Shown here: piece by piece, positions 1 to 9,515 of the stretch | How positions within the stretch are numbered: the stretch's first letter is position 1 | How the letters are laid out: each line of letters starts with the position of its first letter | Source of the DNA: an uncultured Gemella sp. | GTDB taxonomy: Bacteria > Bacillota > Bacilli > Staphylococcales > Gemellaceae | Length of the DNA stretch: 37,350 nucleotides | Direction: 5' to 3' | NCBI GenBank assembly: GCA_927911745.1 | Contig: CAKMQF010000077.1 | Coordinates: 1-37,350 of the forward strand | Translations under genes and position numbers: made by a program | Notes under the pieces: generated by a model | The model's input: only the letters and a program-made list of their open reading frames with translations | The model's database searches: none | Told to the model about the DNA's origin: nothing

Positions 1-17
1 AAAAAGGAGGGTGAAAA

Positions 18-1780
18 ATGGACAAAACGATAAATAATGAGCAAATATTTAATAAAATAGCAAGTCTTATTTACAGAGATAAAAAACGCATAATAATCGC
101 ATTAATAGTGTCTATTGCATCTTATTATTTTACGTTATACCCAACTGATAGGTTAAGTTATATAGTTGATGGTATTGCAGGAGGAAATATTGATTTTGAT
201 GGTGTAGTTAATGAAATTTTTAGAATTGTTTTAGCCGGAATAGCACTGTATATTGTTTATTTCTTTAAAGAATACTATACATTTATAGGATATGATAAAG
301 TTATTAAAGATATGACCTATGATATTCAATATGATATTTACAGACATACTCCAGTATTTTTTAATAAATTTAGTATTGGAGAAGTTATTAGTAGATCGAC
401 GAATGATATTACGAATTATATTGCACCACTTTTTGGTTATGGTATTTTATTAATTTTTGATGGAATAATCTACAATTTATTTATAAGTGTTCTTATATTT
501 AACAAATCTAGTTTAATTTATTTATTACTGATTCATATACCATTGATTCTTCAGACTATTTATTTAGTTAGAAGACGTAAGGTGCAGGAAAAATACTATA
601 ACGAAATGGCGAAAACTATGGATGAAATTACAGAAGAGACTTTAGAAAATGTTAAAGGTATTCGTGTAATTAGAGCGTATAGTTTGTTAGATAAAGTGAG
701 AAATAGTTTTGTAGGAAAACTTAGAAGCTATGCTAGAAGTAATGAAGAATACATGAAGAAAACTCTTGTCTATCAACCACTTAATACAGTATCGTTAGCG
801 ACAAGTTATATTATAGCTGTAGCTTGTGGATTTTACTTTATTAATTTAGGGATGATGACATTAGGGGAGTTAATATCAGTCTGTGTAGTTATAGGTATGA
901 TTCAGTGGCCATACATTGCTTTATCTGAGTTAGTTATTATGATTATAGAAGTGCGTCAAGCTACAAAAAGAGTCCTAGAAATTTCTGATAAAAAGGCAGA
1001 TGTCAACAATGACTTAGCTAAAAGTAATTTTGAGTTTAATAGTAGTATTGAATTTAAAGAATTTAATTTTAGTTATGAGGATAATAATCATGTACTAGAA
1101 GATATTAATTTTACAATTAATAAAGGTGAAACTATAGGAGTTGTTGGTAAAACAGGAAGTGGGAAAACGACTTTTATTAAACAATTGTTACGTTTATATC
1201 CGATAAAAGAGAACACCTTACTTCTTGATGGCAAGGGGATTGAGCGATATTATGATTACTCTGTTAGAGAAAAAATAGGGTACGCACCACAAGAATATCA
1301 GTTATTCTCAAAATCTATAAAAGAAAATGTATTGTTTTATAGATATGATTAGAGGATAGATTAGACGAAGTGTTGGAACAAGCTGATATTAAGAAGGATA
1401 TTATTAGATTCAAAGATGGTATTGATACGCTTGTAGGAGAAAATGGCTTATCTCTATCAGGTGGACAAAAACAACGTCTAGGTATAGCGAGAGCATTGTT
1501 ATCAGATCCTGATATTTTAATACTTGATGACAGTCTAAGTGCAGTAGACTCTAATACAGAAAAAGCTATTATAGAAAATATTAAGAAAACTCGAGAAGGT
1601 AAGACAAATATCATCGTAGCTCATAGAATTTCTGCAATAAGGCATGCTGATAAAATTGTTGTATTAGATAATGGTAAAATATTAAATTTCGGAACGCATG
1701 ATGAGCTTCTTGAAAAATGCCCTTGGTATAAACAACTAGATGAGTATCAAAATAAGGAGGTAGAAGATGATGAAGAATAA
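18..1780 (+). CDS. ABC exporter subunit with degenerate catalytic site (BmrC/YheI-like), one frame break
   Basis: Half-transporter of a type IV heterodimeric ABC exporter, probably for drugs or lipophilic compounds. The N-terminal ~320 residues hold the membrane domain. The nucleotide-binding domain has Walker A GKTGSGKTT (about residue 377), Q-loop APQEYQ, signature LSGGQ (about 480), Walker B ILILDDS and H-loop AHR. Walker B carries Asp-Asp where a catalytic Glu is usual, as in the degenerate subunit of BmrCD, LmrCD and TM287/288. The frame breaks at 1349-1350: one missing T turns Asp-Leu-Glu into a stop, and the corrected protein is 587 residues. The start follows AAGGAGG. The last 14 bases overlap the next gene, which supplies the partner subunit. 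The substrate cannot be told from sequence. Confidence 0.9.
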
Positions 1781-3499
1781 AAATCCGTTATTTCAATTTC
1801 TTCCTTATATGAAAAAAGCAAAAAGATCTTATATAATAGGTTTTGTCTTTTCACTACTAAATGTGGGACTAGGTGTTGCTGGTGTGTACGTGTTGTCGAA
1901 AGTTTTTGATGGTATAACTGGAGATTTAACACGTCAGATAATTTTAAAATCATTGGTGGTAGTAGCTGGTTATGGACTTATACTATTGTGTTCAGGTATA
2001 TCTAACTATATTAGAAATATTTACTTAGTAAAAGGTGCTAATGAGGTTTACGTTAGAATTCAGATGCAGGTATACGATCATATCCAAAGTCTACCGATTA
2101 AATATTTCGATAATATGCCAGCTGGTTCTGTAGTATCTAGGATAATGAGTGATGTTAACCAAATTAGAACATTTTTCGTTTCGACATTTGTACAAATATT
2201 AATAATCGTTCTAAAGATTATTTTTTCTTATATTGTATTATTTTATGTAGATGTACGTTTTGGGTTATTTATGCTAGCGTTATTCCCGGTTATGTTTATA
2301 GTATTAAAAATTTACAACAAGTTATCTATAGATAGTATTAAGGGATACAGACGTAAATTTTCTCAAAGTAATGGGATTATAAATGAGAATTACCAAAATT
2401 TAGAAATCATTAAAGCTTTTAATAAAGAAAAAGAGAGTATTGAAGACTGGAATAAGCATAATGAAGAACGCTATAAATATTGGAAAAAACTAAATCTAGT
2501 AGATAGTCTATTACTTCATAATATAACTGGAGTATTTAGAATAGTGATTTTCATAGGTATTGTTTATTACTATTCGTATTCACATTTTAATAATGTTTAT
2601 GGTATTACATTGGGTATGGTATATCTATTTATAAATTATACTACCGATATAATTTATAGAATTGCAGACTTTACAATGGGGATTTCTAATTATATCAGAG
2701 CGCAAGGTGCAGCTATAAATATTCAAGAGATACTTAAGCTAGAAGTTGAAGAAGACAATCATAACGATATTACTGAGGATGATTTCCGAGGAAATATAAA
2801 ATTTGAAGATGTGTATTTTTCTTATAAAGATGATTTTTATGTGCTTAGAGATCTAAATCTTGAGATCAAAGAAAATCAAACTGTAGCCTTTGTAGGACAT
2901 ACAGGAAGCGGTAAGAGTACTATTATGAACTTAATAGTTAAGTTCTACAGTGCGACTAAAGGTAATGTCCTAATCAATGGTAGAAATATAAATGATTACA
3001 GTAAGGAGTATCTAAGAGAAAAAACGGCTATAGTACTGCAGGATTCATTTTTATTTGAAGGTACCTTACTCGAAAATATTACTACTTCAATGATGAGAAA
3101 ATTGCTAGAGAGGCCTTATCTAGAGTTGGAGGAGATTTCATATTAGAAAATCGCTCGTTGGACTCAAAAGTAGAAGTAGGTGGTAGTAACTTTTCTACAG
3201 GAGAAAAACAACTTATCTGTCTAGCGAGAGCTTTGGCTAAAGATCCTAAGATTTTGATTCTTGATGAATCGACGGCCAATATCGATAGTGAAACAGAACA
3301 AAATGTCAGCCGCGCTATAGAAGAATTAAAACAAGGACGAACAACGCTTATAATAGCTCATAGGTTGTCAACTATAAAAAATGCAGATATGATTTATGTC
3401 CTTAGAAAAGGGAAGGTAATTGAAAGTGGAACACACGAACAGTTATTAGCTCTTGAGGGAAGTTACAAAAAAATGTATGAAACTCAGGTAAAAGGGTAA
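1767..3499 (+). CDS. ABC exporter partner subunit with canonical Walker B (BmrD/YheH-like), one frame break
   Basis: Second half of the heterodimeric exporter, translationally coupled to the gene before it (start inside its 3' end, after AAGGAGG). A six-helix membrane domain is followed by Walker A GHTGSGKST (about residue 377), Q-loop VLQDS, an unusual signature FSTGEKQ, Walker B ILILDES with the catalytic Glu, and AHR. In this family the canonical Walker B pairs with a divergent signature here and a normal LSGGQ in the partner, so one composite ATP site is hydrolytic. The frame breaks between about 3082 and 3092 (after Glu-Asn-Ile); one missing base restores a 577-residue protein. A hairpin terminator follows the stop directly. 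Confidence 0.9.
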
Positions 3500-3504
3500 A
3501 AAAT

Positions 3505-3566
3505 AAAGGAGTGATTCTTAAAAATCAGATTCTACTGGATTCTGATTTTCGGATCACTCCTTTTTT
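3505..3566. terminator. Bidirectional Rho-independent terminator
   Basis: Long hairpin: AAAGGAGTGAT pairs with ATCACTCCTTT, and an inner AAAATCAGA/TCTGATTTT extends it. T-run on the right and A-run on the left. It sits between the converging exporter operon and the DUF1904 gene and can serve both. Confidence 0.85.
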
Positions 3567-3571
3567 AATAA

Positions 3572-3889
3572 TTATTTTTTGAATACAAATTCGTATGCTA
3601 AGTCAATATCTTTGAATGAAATCATTACTGTTTCATAACCAAGAGGTTTGAATAGTTCATTTACAGCAGTAGCAACTTTTTCGCAAACTTCAACAGGTCG
3701 GGGAACCCAACCAATTTCAAGATTTGCTCTGCTAATTTCTTCTCCATCAAGAATAGCAACACTTTCAACTAAATCTAATGTAAAAGCTTCGCGTGGTCTT
3801 TCGATTATTTCAGCAATAGTATCGAAAAGTTCAGCACTAACTTTTTTTAAATCTTCTTTTTTAAATCCTCTAGCAACTATACGTGGCAT
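3572..3889 (-). CDS. DUF1904 tautomerase-fold family protein
   Basis: Small soluble protein of 105 residues. It starts MPRIVARG and resembles the DUF1904 family, whose members are related to the MIF/4-oxalocrotonate tautomerase fold and keep a Pro right after the initiator Met. Pro2 is present and could act as an N-terminal catalytic proline after Met removal; no substrate is known. GGAGGT lies 5 bases upstream of the ATG. The gene stands alone, convergent with the exporter operon, with a probable TATAAT promoter just upstream. Family assignment is from recalled similarity; activity is inference. Confidence 0.75.
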   Translation of the reverse strand: MPRIVARGFKKEDLKKVSAELFDTIAEIIERPREAFTLDLVESVAILDGEEISRANLEIGWVPRPVEVCEKVATAVNELFKPLGYETVMISFKDIDLAYEFVFKK

Positions 3890-4196
3890 AATAGACCTCC
3901 ATTATTTGAATTCGTTTACTATAATTATATCATAATATTTTATATTTTTGTTGGTAAATGTTTTGAGATAGGATTTTTAAAGTTTTATGAAATTAAATTT
4001 CTGTTTATAATAAATATTTATAAATTTCATTATATGAGTAATTTGAAGAAAATATTGTGTTTTTTAGATGGTTAGTAGAATGTTAAAAGTATTTTCTTGG
4101 TTATTTTACTTACAAATATTACCATTTATTAAAATAATATGGTAATATAGAAAGTAGGAAAAAAAATATTAAAATAAATACTAAGGAGAAATTTTT
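3890..4196. other. AT-rich divergent intergenic region
   Basis: About 300 bases between the divergent DUF1904 and VanZ-family genes. It holds the DUF1904 ribosome site (3895-3900) and a likely TATAAT on the minus strand near 3920-3930. AAGGAG at 4183-4188 serves the VanZ-family gene. No ORF or strong hairpin is seen in the rest. Confidence 0.6.
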
Positions 4197-4598
4197 ATTA
4201 AACTTTTATATAAGAAATACTTTTCATTAATAATATTAATTTTAGTTTGTATAGTCATATTTTTATTTTCTAGTCAGCCTGGAGAAGAGTCATCGAAGAT
4301 TTCTAATGACTTAATCATAAGAAAATTAGGTCACTTTAGTGAATATATGACTTTGGGATTTTTTTCATGTTCATATTTATCGAATTTATTTATAGAAAAT
4401 AGCAAGATAAAAGATTTTAAAAAAACTGGTATATTAAGTTTCTTGTTTTCTGTTATCTATGCCCTAAGTGATGAATTTCATCAAACTTTTGTACCAGGTA
4501 GAGATGGAAATATTGTTGATGTATTAATAGATAGTAGTGGAGCTTTAGTAGGAATATTAGTTTCATGTATTGTATATTTTCTTATAATGAAAAAATAG
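4197..4598 (+). CDS. VanZ-family membrane protein, apparent ATT start
   Basis: Small integral membrane protein, about 133 residues with several hydrophobic segments. VanZ hallmarks are clear: FSSQPGEESS in the first loop, KLGHFSEYMTLG, and SDEFHQTFVPGRDGNIVDV near the C-terminus. VanZ proteins are linked to low-level teicoplanin resistance in enterococci, but most chromosomal homologues have no assigned job. No ATG, GTG or TTG precedes the conserved part in frame. The only start with good spacing (8 bases after AAGGAG) is ATT at 4197, reading Ile-Lys-Leu-Leu, where Met-Lys-Leu-Leu would be expected. The first ATG, at 4347, would delete the conserved first third. Either a rare ATT start or a base error. 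Confidence 0.75.
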   Translation: MKLLYKKYFSLIILILVCIVIFLFSSQPGEESSKISNDLIIRKLGHFSEYMTLGFFSCSYLSNLFIENSKIKDFKKTGILSFLFSVIYALSDEFHQTFVPGRDGNIVDVLIDSSGALVGILVSCIVYFLIMKK

Positions 4599-4690
4599 TA
4601 AAAAATATTGTAGTTTTTAGTTGTATTTTTTTTAGAAAAGATATAAAATAATTATTTAGATAAATAAAAAATAAAAAGGAGGAGTTATTG

Positions 4691-5365
4691 ATGCTTAGAG
4701 CACTTATTGTAGAAGATGACAAATTATTAGCTGCATCATTGAAAGCTGCAATTTCAGAGAAATTTGATGCGGATGTTTGTTATAATGGATTAGATGGACA
4801 AAAACTTGTTGATAAAAATAAGTATGATTTTGTAATAGCTGATAGTATTCTACCGGGAATGGGCGGAATAGACCTACTTGATTATATTCGAGAAAGCAAC
4901 GAACATAAAACTCCAGTAATTATTATTACTATAGCAGAATCAACAGAAGAAAAGGCTAGAGTTATGAAGCATAGAGTGACGGAATATCTACCACGTGTAG
5001 CGGATGCTTCTCTTTTACTGACAACAATTTCGAACTTACTTCAACGTGAAAGTAACCTAAAAGGTGAACATGAAATTATATACAAAGATTTAGTATTAGA
5101 CCTTAAAAATGAATTGGTATCATCAAACGGTGGGACATTAGATACAATTAAAGGGAAATACCTTGAATTATTATCATTCTTTGTAATCAATAATAATATC
5201 GTACTAGAAAAAGAAGAAATATTTGATCGTGTGTGGGGTGTTGATTCAGAAACAACAATTAACGCTATCGAAGTTTATATTTCAGGATTAAGAAAAGAGT
5301 TACGAAAAATTGGTTATGATAAAAACCTAAGAACTGTTCGCGGTGTTGGTTATACATTTGAGTAG
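4691..5365 (+). CDS. Orphan OmpR/PhoB-family response regulator
   Basis: DNA-binding response regulator of 224 residues. The receiver domain (about 1-115) has acidic residues E8-D9-D10, the phosphoacceptor D51 in FVIADSILPG, and T80. The invariant switch Lys is replaced by Arg at about position 102 (EYLPR), and the usual Lys-Pro pair is lost. The C-terminal winged helix (about 130-224) ends with the typical ISGLRKELRKIG...RTVRGVGYTFE pattern. ATG 4691 is chosen over an in-frame TTG at 4688 because spacing from AAGGAGGAG is better. No histidine kinase lies nearby, so this is an orphan. A UPF0223 gene follows after 8 bases. Confidence 0.9.
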   Translation: MLRALIVEDDKLLAASLKAAISEKFDADVCYNGLDGQKLVDKNKYDFVIADSILPGMGGIDLLDYIRESNEHKTPVIIITIAESTEEKARVMKHRVTEYLPRVADASLLLTTISNLLQRESNLKGEHEIIYKDLVLDLKNELVSSNGGTLDTIKGKYLELLSFFVINNNIVLEKEEIFDRVWGVDSETTINAIEVYISGLRKELRKIGYDKNLRTVRGVGYTFE

Positions 5366-5373
5366 GTAAGAGT

Positions 5374-5640
5374 ATGGAATTTAATTATCCAATAGATTAT
5401 ACATTATATAATACGGATGAGATAACAATTATTATTAAATTTTTAGATTTAGTAGAAGAATGTTATTTATCGGGAGTAGAACTATCAGAGTTTAAAGCTG
5501 CATACAAAGACTTTAAGAGTGTAGTTCGAGCTAAGTCTGAGGAAAATTCTTTGTATCGTGATTTCAAAGAAATTACTGGATATGATGGTTATCAAGCTGT
5601 AAAAGAAATGAAAAATGAAAAACCAAAAATTAAGCTGTAA
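5374..5640 (+). CDS. UPF0223 family protein (YktA-like)
   Basis: Soluble acidic protein of 88 residues matching the UPF0223 family by the MEFNYPIDY start, a central FKSVVRAKSEE segment and the GYDGYQAVK segment. Function unknown across Bacillota. It begins 8 bases after the response regulator stop, with only a weak Shine-Dalgarno, so it is probably translated from the same message. Its last codons form the left arm of the terminator. No membrane segment or catalytic motif is visible. Confidence 0.75.
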   Translation: MEFNYPIDYTLYNTDEITIIIKFLDLVEECYLSGVELSEFKAAYKDFKSVVRAKSEENSLYRDFKEITGYDGYQAVKEMKNEKPKIKL

Positions 5641-5660
5641 TGCTTAGTTTTTGGTTTTTT
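5617..5660. terminator. Bidirectional terminator overlapping a stop codon
   Basis: AAAAACCAAAAATTAAGC pairs with GCTTAGTTTTTGGTTTTTT around a short loop containing the UPF0223 stop codon. T-runs exist on both sides, so it can end the convergent methyltransferase transcript too. Confidence 0.8.
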
Positions 5661-5663
5661 CAT

Positions 5664-6412
5664 TTATTTCAAGAAATCCGAATGAAATTTAGTGTTTTTT
5701 CTAATTATTCTTGTAAAGTTGTATTTTCAAATACATTGTCCTTGAAGTGAGCTTTAATAATAATCTTATCTCTTGCAACCCGATATGCTTCTTTTATAAA
5801 TTCATCATATTTGAAATGACTATCGGCAAGAGGAGTTATTCCTGAAAGATTGTTAGATTCGGCTATATCATGTGAAAACATGGGGTCAAAGTATATTATA
5901 TCGAATGCATTATCAGGAGTTTTCTTTAAATAATCTATACAATCAAAGTTATGAGTAATGATCTTTCTCATCGCTTTGTTTATCTCTTCGTTAGGGGAAA
6001 CGTAGTTTTTTAGTCCATTACTTGTAATGATATGTATAATCTTATTTTTTTCTAGAGAAGTAACATTATGGCCGTAATAGCTTAGGAGAATGCTATCTCC
6101 TGCAAGCCCCATCGTACAATCTAGAACTTTTTGTTTTTCTTTACCAATTATCTCCACTAGAGGTTCGTTGTCCGAATTTTTTATTTTTAAGGCAGTTGTA
6201 TCTAAGTGAAAGAAAAATTCTGAATCATTTTCGAAATAACTTAGTTTATTTTTGTATACAACGAGTATACCTTGAGCAGATTCTAGCAATTGTTTAATTG
6301 TTTTTTTATTTCTTATAATATATTTTAAATTTAATTCGTTGGCAAGATTTTGTGCCTTAGTATTGAGCTGGGGTGTTGTTTTTACGCTAGTCGTTACTAT
6401 TATATTTTTCAT
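5664..6412 (-). CDS. Class I SAM-dependent methyltransferase (RsmJ/YpiP-like), one frame break
   Basis: Probable RNA or protein methyltransferase. SAM-binding motif I reads VLDCTMGLAGDS near residue 95, and motif IV reads IIYFDPMF near 170. The first ~80 residues (MKNIIVTTSVKTTPQLN...) form an N-terminal domain typical of this small Bacillota family. The uninterrupted frame stops at 5705, but one added T in the run 5724-5727 extends it through a family-like tail (RKNTKFHSDF) to a stop at 5664, giving about 249 residues. Its start lies inside the 3' end of the cyclo-ligase gene, so the two are co-translated. The substrate is not known to me. Confidence 0.8.
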
Positions 6413-6952
6413 TGATTATTAATGTTTGCTCCTCTGTTATTATAATGTCTACCTTTTTATCATATTTATCAGTAGGGACTTTTTCTTGAAGAAGCTTATC
6501 ATATGATAAACCGATGCTATCTTTATACTTATTTGTTGCAAATATTTATCATAGTAACCTTTGCCATACCCAAGGCGATATCCATTTTTATCGAATACTA
6601 TAGAAGGGGTAATTACTAAATCAATATTACCAGTATAATAGCTAGAACTAGTAGGTTCTAGTACTCCAAAGTGCCCTGGAGTTAAGTCTTCTATAGATGT
6701 TATATGTACTAGATTCATAATTTTGTTATCAATTTTTGGTACAAAGATCTGCTTTTTCTCAATCCATTTATTTATAAATGATAGGGTAGGTACTTCACTA
6801 CCAAATCCTACAAAAATGAATATTTTTTCTGCAGACATAAATATTTTGTTGTTTTCAAGTTTAGATAGTATTTCAGAAGATGCATTATTTCTATAATCTT
6901 CAGACAAATTGTTTCTTTCAATAATAAATTTTTTTCTAAGTTCTTTTTTCAA
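6387..6952 (-). CDS. 5-formyltetrahydrofolate cyclo-ligase, one frame break
   Basis: Converts 5-formyl-THF with ATP to 5,10-methenyl-THF in the cytosol, returning stored folate to one-carbon metabolism. The signature GYRLGYGKGYYDKYL and the N-terminal KKELRKKFIIERNNLS are characteristic. The start is TTG (6950-6952), 8 bases from GAGGTG. After GYYDKYL the frame is lost; one added T at 6536-6537 restores the expected tail (SYDKLLQEKVPTDKYDKKVD...) to a stop at 6387, about 188 residues. It overlaps the methyltransferase start by 26 bases, a two-gene operon. Confidence 0.88.
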
Positions 6953-7448
6953 AGTATATTCACCTCAATTTATATTATATCATAAATTCAAATGTAATTT
7001 TAATTTGAAAAAAGTGTTTTGGATATATAAGGTTATGTAAATGAAAAAAAGTATATTATATCTGTAATAATAAATTTAATGATTTATTATTTATAAAAGT
7101 TATTATAAAAACAAATATGGATTTTAATAGCAAATAAACTTATGGTGGAAATAGTAATGTTATGTATAAATTTTTAGAATTTTTATAATAATGTATGTAC
7201 AAGCATAATCAAAATTTTAAGAAAATATAATTGTATGGAAAAATGATAGATGTTGATGTAGATGGCTTTCAAACTTTCATAATTTAAAGGCAATTACATA
7301 AATAAAAAAATCTTAAATAAAGGTTTCTTATATGTTAATAGATAAAGTAGTAAAATAAAAAATAATTATTCATTATTTAATGGAAATAATAGTATAAATA
7401 TGATATAATATAAAAGAAAATTTATAAGAAAGGAATCTTCTACGAATA
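6953..7448. other. AT-rich divergent intergenic region with extended -10 promoter
   Basis: About 500 bases, very AT-rich, between the divergent cyclo-ligase and ABC-ATPase genes. The clear signal is TGATATAAT at 7401-7409, an extended -10 pointing right with a poor -35; the ABC ATPase start lies 40 bases downstream. I see no ORF, riboswitch consensus or strong hairpin in the remainder, long for this compact region. Confidence 0.5.
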
Positions 7449-8666
7449 ATGACAAATTCAGAAAAAAATAAAGATATATTAAGTAATGATGAATTGGGAA
7501 AAAATAGTAAAAAATTAGATGATTACTCAAGTTTACTAGAAAAGATTAGAAAACAGGTAGATATAGAAAATTCATCTACATATACTAGAAAACCGCATGG
7601 TGAACAGGAGAATTTAGAAGAGACAGTAATTATGCCTACTATTACTGAAGAGACAGATGTTCATGCGGAAACAGTTGTATTAGATAGAAATGAGTTAGTT
7701 CATGCAATTGAGAATGAACAAGCAAAAGAAGTTAAAAAAGAAGAAGTGGAAGAAAGTCCAGTTGTATTAGAGGTTTTAGGACTTAAAAAACGTATCGGAT
7801 TAAAAACAATAGTTGAGGACATCACTTTTGACATGCGCGAAGGTGAAATTATCGGACTATTAGGGCCAAATGGAAGTGGTAAGACTACTATAATGAGAAT
7901 GATGGTAGGATTAACTAAAACGACTAAAGGGGATGTTTATTGCTTTGAGAAACCTTTAGGTTTAGGTAAAACTGCTATGCTTAAAGAAGTTGGAGCGATG
8001 ATTGAAACACCTGAGTTTTATAACTATATGTCTGGATGGTCTAACTTAAAACAAATTGCTCGTGTTTGTGGTAAAAAAGTAACAAGAGCGCGTATGAAAG
8101 AGTTAGTAGAATTCGTTGGGCTAAAAAAAGTTATTAGAAAGAAAGTTAAAACTTATTCTCTAGGTATGCGTCAACGTTTAGGATTAGCTCAAGCATTGCT
8201 TAATGATCCTAAGGTGCTTATTCTTGATGAACCTGTAAATGGTTTAGATCCACAAGGAGTTCAAGATTTCCGTAACAAACTTAAAGAAATCGCAGCAACT
8301 GGCGTATCAATTTTAATTTCATCACATTTACTAGATGAAATCGAAAAAGTTTGTGATAGGGTTATCGTAATCGAAAAAGGTAAGATTATTGCAGATGATA
8401 AACTAGAAAACCTAGTAGCAGATGAAATTATTAAAACATTAATAAAAACACATGATGTAGAAAAAACAGAAATATTAGTGAGAGAATTAGGTGTTAGATA
8501 TGAGTTAACTAACGATGGATTTGTCTTTGAAAATCTTGATCGTGAAGAGAAAGCTCGTATTATTACATATTTAGTTAATAACAATGTAGAAATAGATACA
8601 ATTCGTGAACTACATACATCATTAGAGGATCGATTCCTACAAATTACAGGAGGGGAGAGAAAATAA
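7449..8666 (+). CDS. ABC transporter ATPase with ~110-residue N-terminal extension
   Basis: ATPase of a BcrA/YtrB-type ABC-2 exporter, 405 residues. Residues 1-105 are hydrophilic, rich in Glu, Lys and Thr, and probably disordered; such ATPases normally start right at the domain. The nucleotide-binding domain follows: Walker A GPNGSGKTT (about 140), signature YSLGMRQR, Walker B VLILDEPVNGLD and H-loop SSH. The C-terminal ~80 residues form the accessory region usual in BcrA-like proteins. The ribosome site (AAAGGA) is rather far from the ATG. The stop overlaps the permease start (TAATG). The family is known for antimicrobial peptide self-protection; the substrate here is not evident. Confidence 0.88.
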   Translation: MTNSEKNKDILSNDELGKNSKKLDDYSSLLEKIRKQVDIENSSTYTRKPHGEQENLEETVIMPTITEETDVHAETVVLDRNELVHAIENEQAKEVKKEEVEESPVVLEVLGLKKRIGLKTIVEDITFDMREGEIIGLLGPNGSGKTTIMRMMVGLTKTTKGDVYCFEKPLGLGKTAMLKEVGAMIETPEFYNYMSGWSNLKQIARVCGKKVTRARMKELVEFVGLKKVIRKKVKTYSLGMRQRLGLAQALLNDPKVLILDEPVNGLDPQGVQDFRNKLKEIAATGVSILISSHLLDEIEKVCDRVIVIEKGKIIADDKLENLVADEIIKTLIKTHDVEKTEILVRELGVRYELTNDGFVFENLDREEKARIITYLVNNNVEIDTIRELHTSLEDRFLQITGGERK

Positions 8667-9487
8667 TGAAATTACTAATAAATGAGTTTATAAAAGATTA
8701 TAAAAAGAAAACTACATGGTTATACTTCTTACTATCATTTGGGATTATTTTATTAAATAGTTATTTTACAAAAAGACAGTTTGAAGATGGCATTGATGCT
8801 GTGAAAATTTTAAGCGGAATAACAGTAGTTTCTGCTGCGTTAGCTATGGTATTTTCATTAATTATGTTAGCTAACAATTTATCTCAAGAGTATTCAAAAG
8901 GGACAATTAAATTCTTATATACAAAACCTAAGTCTCGTTCTGCAATACTTACTGCGAAAATAGTTTTAGCGTTTATTAACTATATTATATTCTTAGTAGT
9001 GGGAACAGTATTTGACTTTTTAACAAAATATTATGTATTTTTTGATAGAAAAGTAGGTTTAAATCATTTGAATGATACTATTGAAGAAGGGTATTTTGGT
9101 AGAACAGTTGCTAAACAATTAATTATTACGAATTTAGCTGACTTAGCGGTGTTTATATTCTTCGTAGCTATGGTAGTACTAGTTTGTGTAGTATTTAAAA
9201 CACAAATTCTATCATTAGTATTAGTAATGTTGTCACTTTTAGGGACTGCTTTAATACAGGGGTTAACAGTTTTTGCAATTTCAAAATATTCATGGGCAAA
9301 ATACCATATGTTCGATGTACCGTTATTTAGCTCATATTATGCAAATGAAGCAGGACGTAATACTGTAAAAGAAGTATTTAAGTTTGACAATGCAAATGCA
9401 TTAATTATTATGTTAGTAGCATATAGTGTTGTATTCTTTACAATTTCATATATTGTAAATGCAAGACGTGATATTACAATAGACTAA
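8666..9487 (+). CDS. ABC-2 type permease
   Basis: Integral membrane partner of the preceding ATPase, 273 residues with about six hydrophobic segments: around residues 17-33, 52-70, 105-122, 155-175, 180-205 and 245-265. The segment YSKGTIKFLYTKPKSR after the second helix matches the coupling region common in BcrB/YtrC/YxlG-type permeases. Start and stop of the two genes share one base (TAATG), implying translational coupling. The AraC-type gene follows after 28 bases. Confidence 0.85.
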   Translation: MKLLINEFIKDYKKKTTWLYFLLSFGIILLNSYFTKRQFEDGIDAVKILSGITVVSAALAMVFSLIMLANNLSQEYSKGTIKFLYTKPKSRSAILTAKIVLAFINYIIFLVVGTVFDFLTKYYVFFDRKVGLNHLNDTIEEGYFGRTVAKQLIITNLADLAVFIFFVAMVVLVCVVFKTQILSLVLVMLSLLGTALIQGLTVFAISKYSWAKYHMFDVPLFSSYYANEAGRNTVKEVFKFDNANALIIMLVAYSVVFFTISYIVNARRDITID

Positions 9488-9515
9488 AATTAAAAGTTGT
9501 TAGGAGGTAGGTAAG

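Noticed and set aside
4347..4598. Short VanZ gene starting at ATG 4347
   Set aside because: It would lack the first conserved helix and the FSSQPGEESS motif, and has no ribosome site; the upstream frame is clearly coding.
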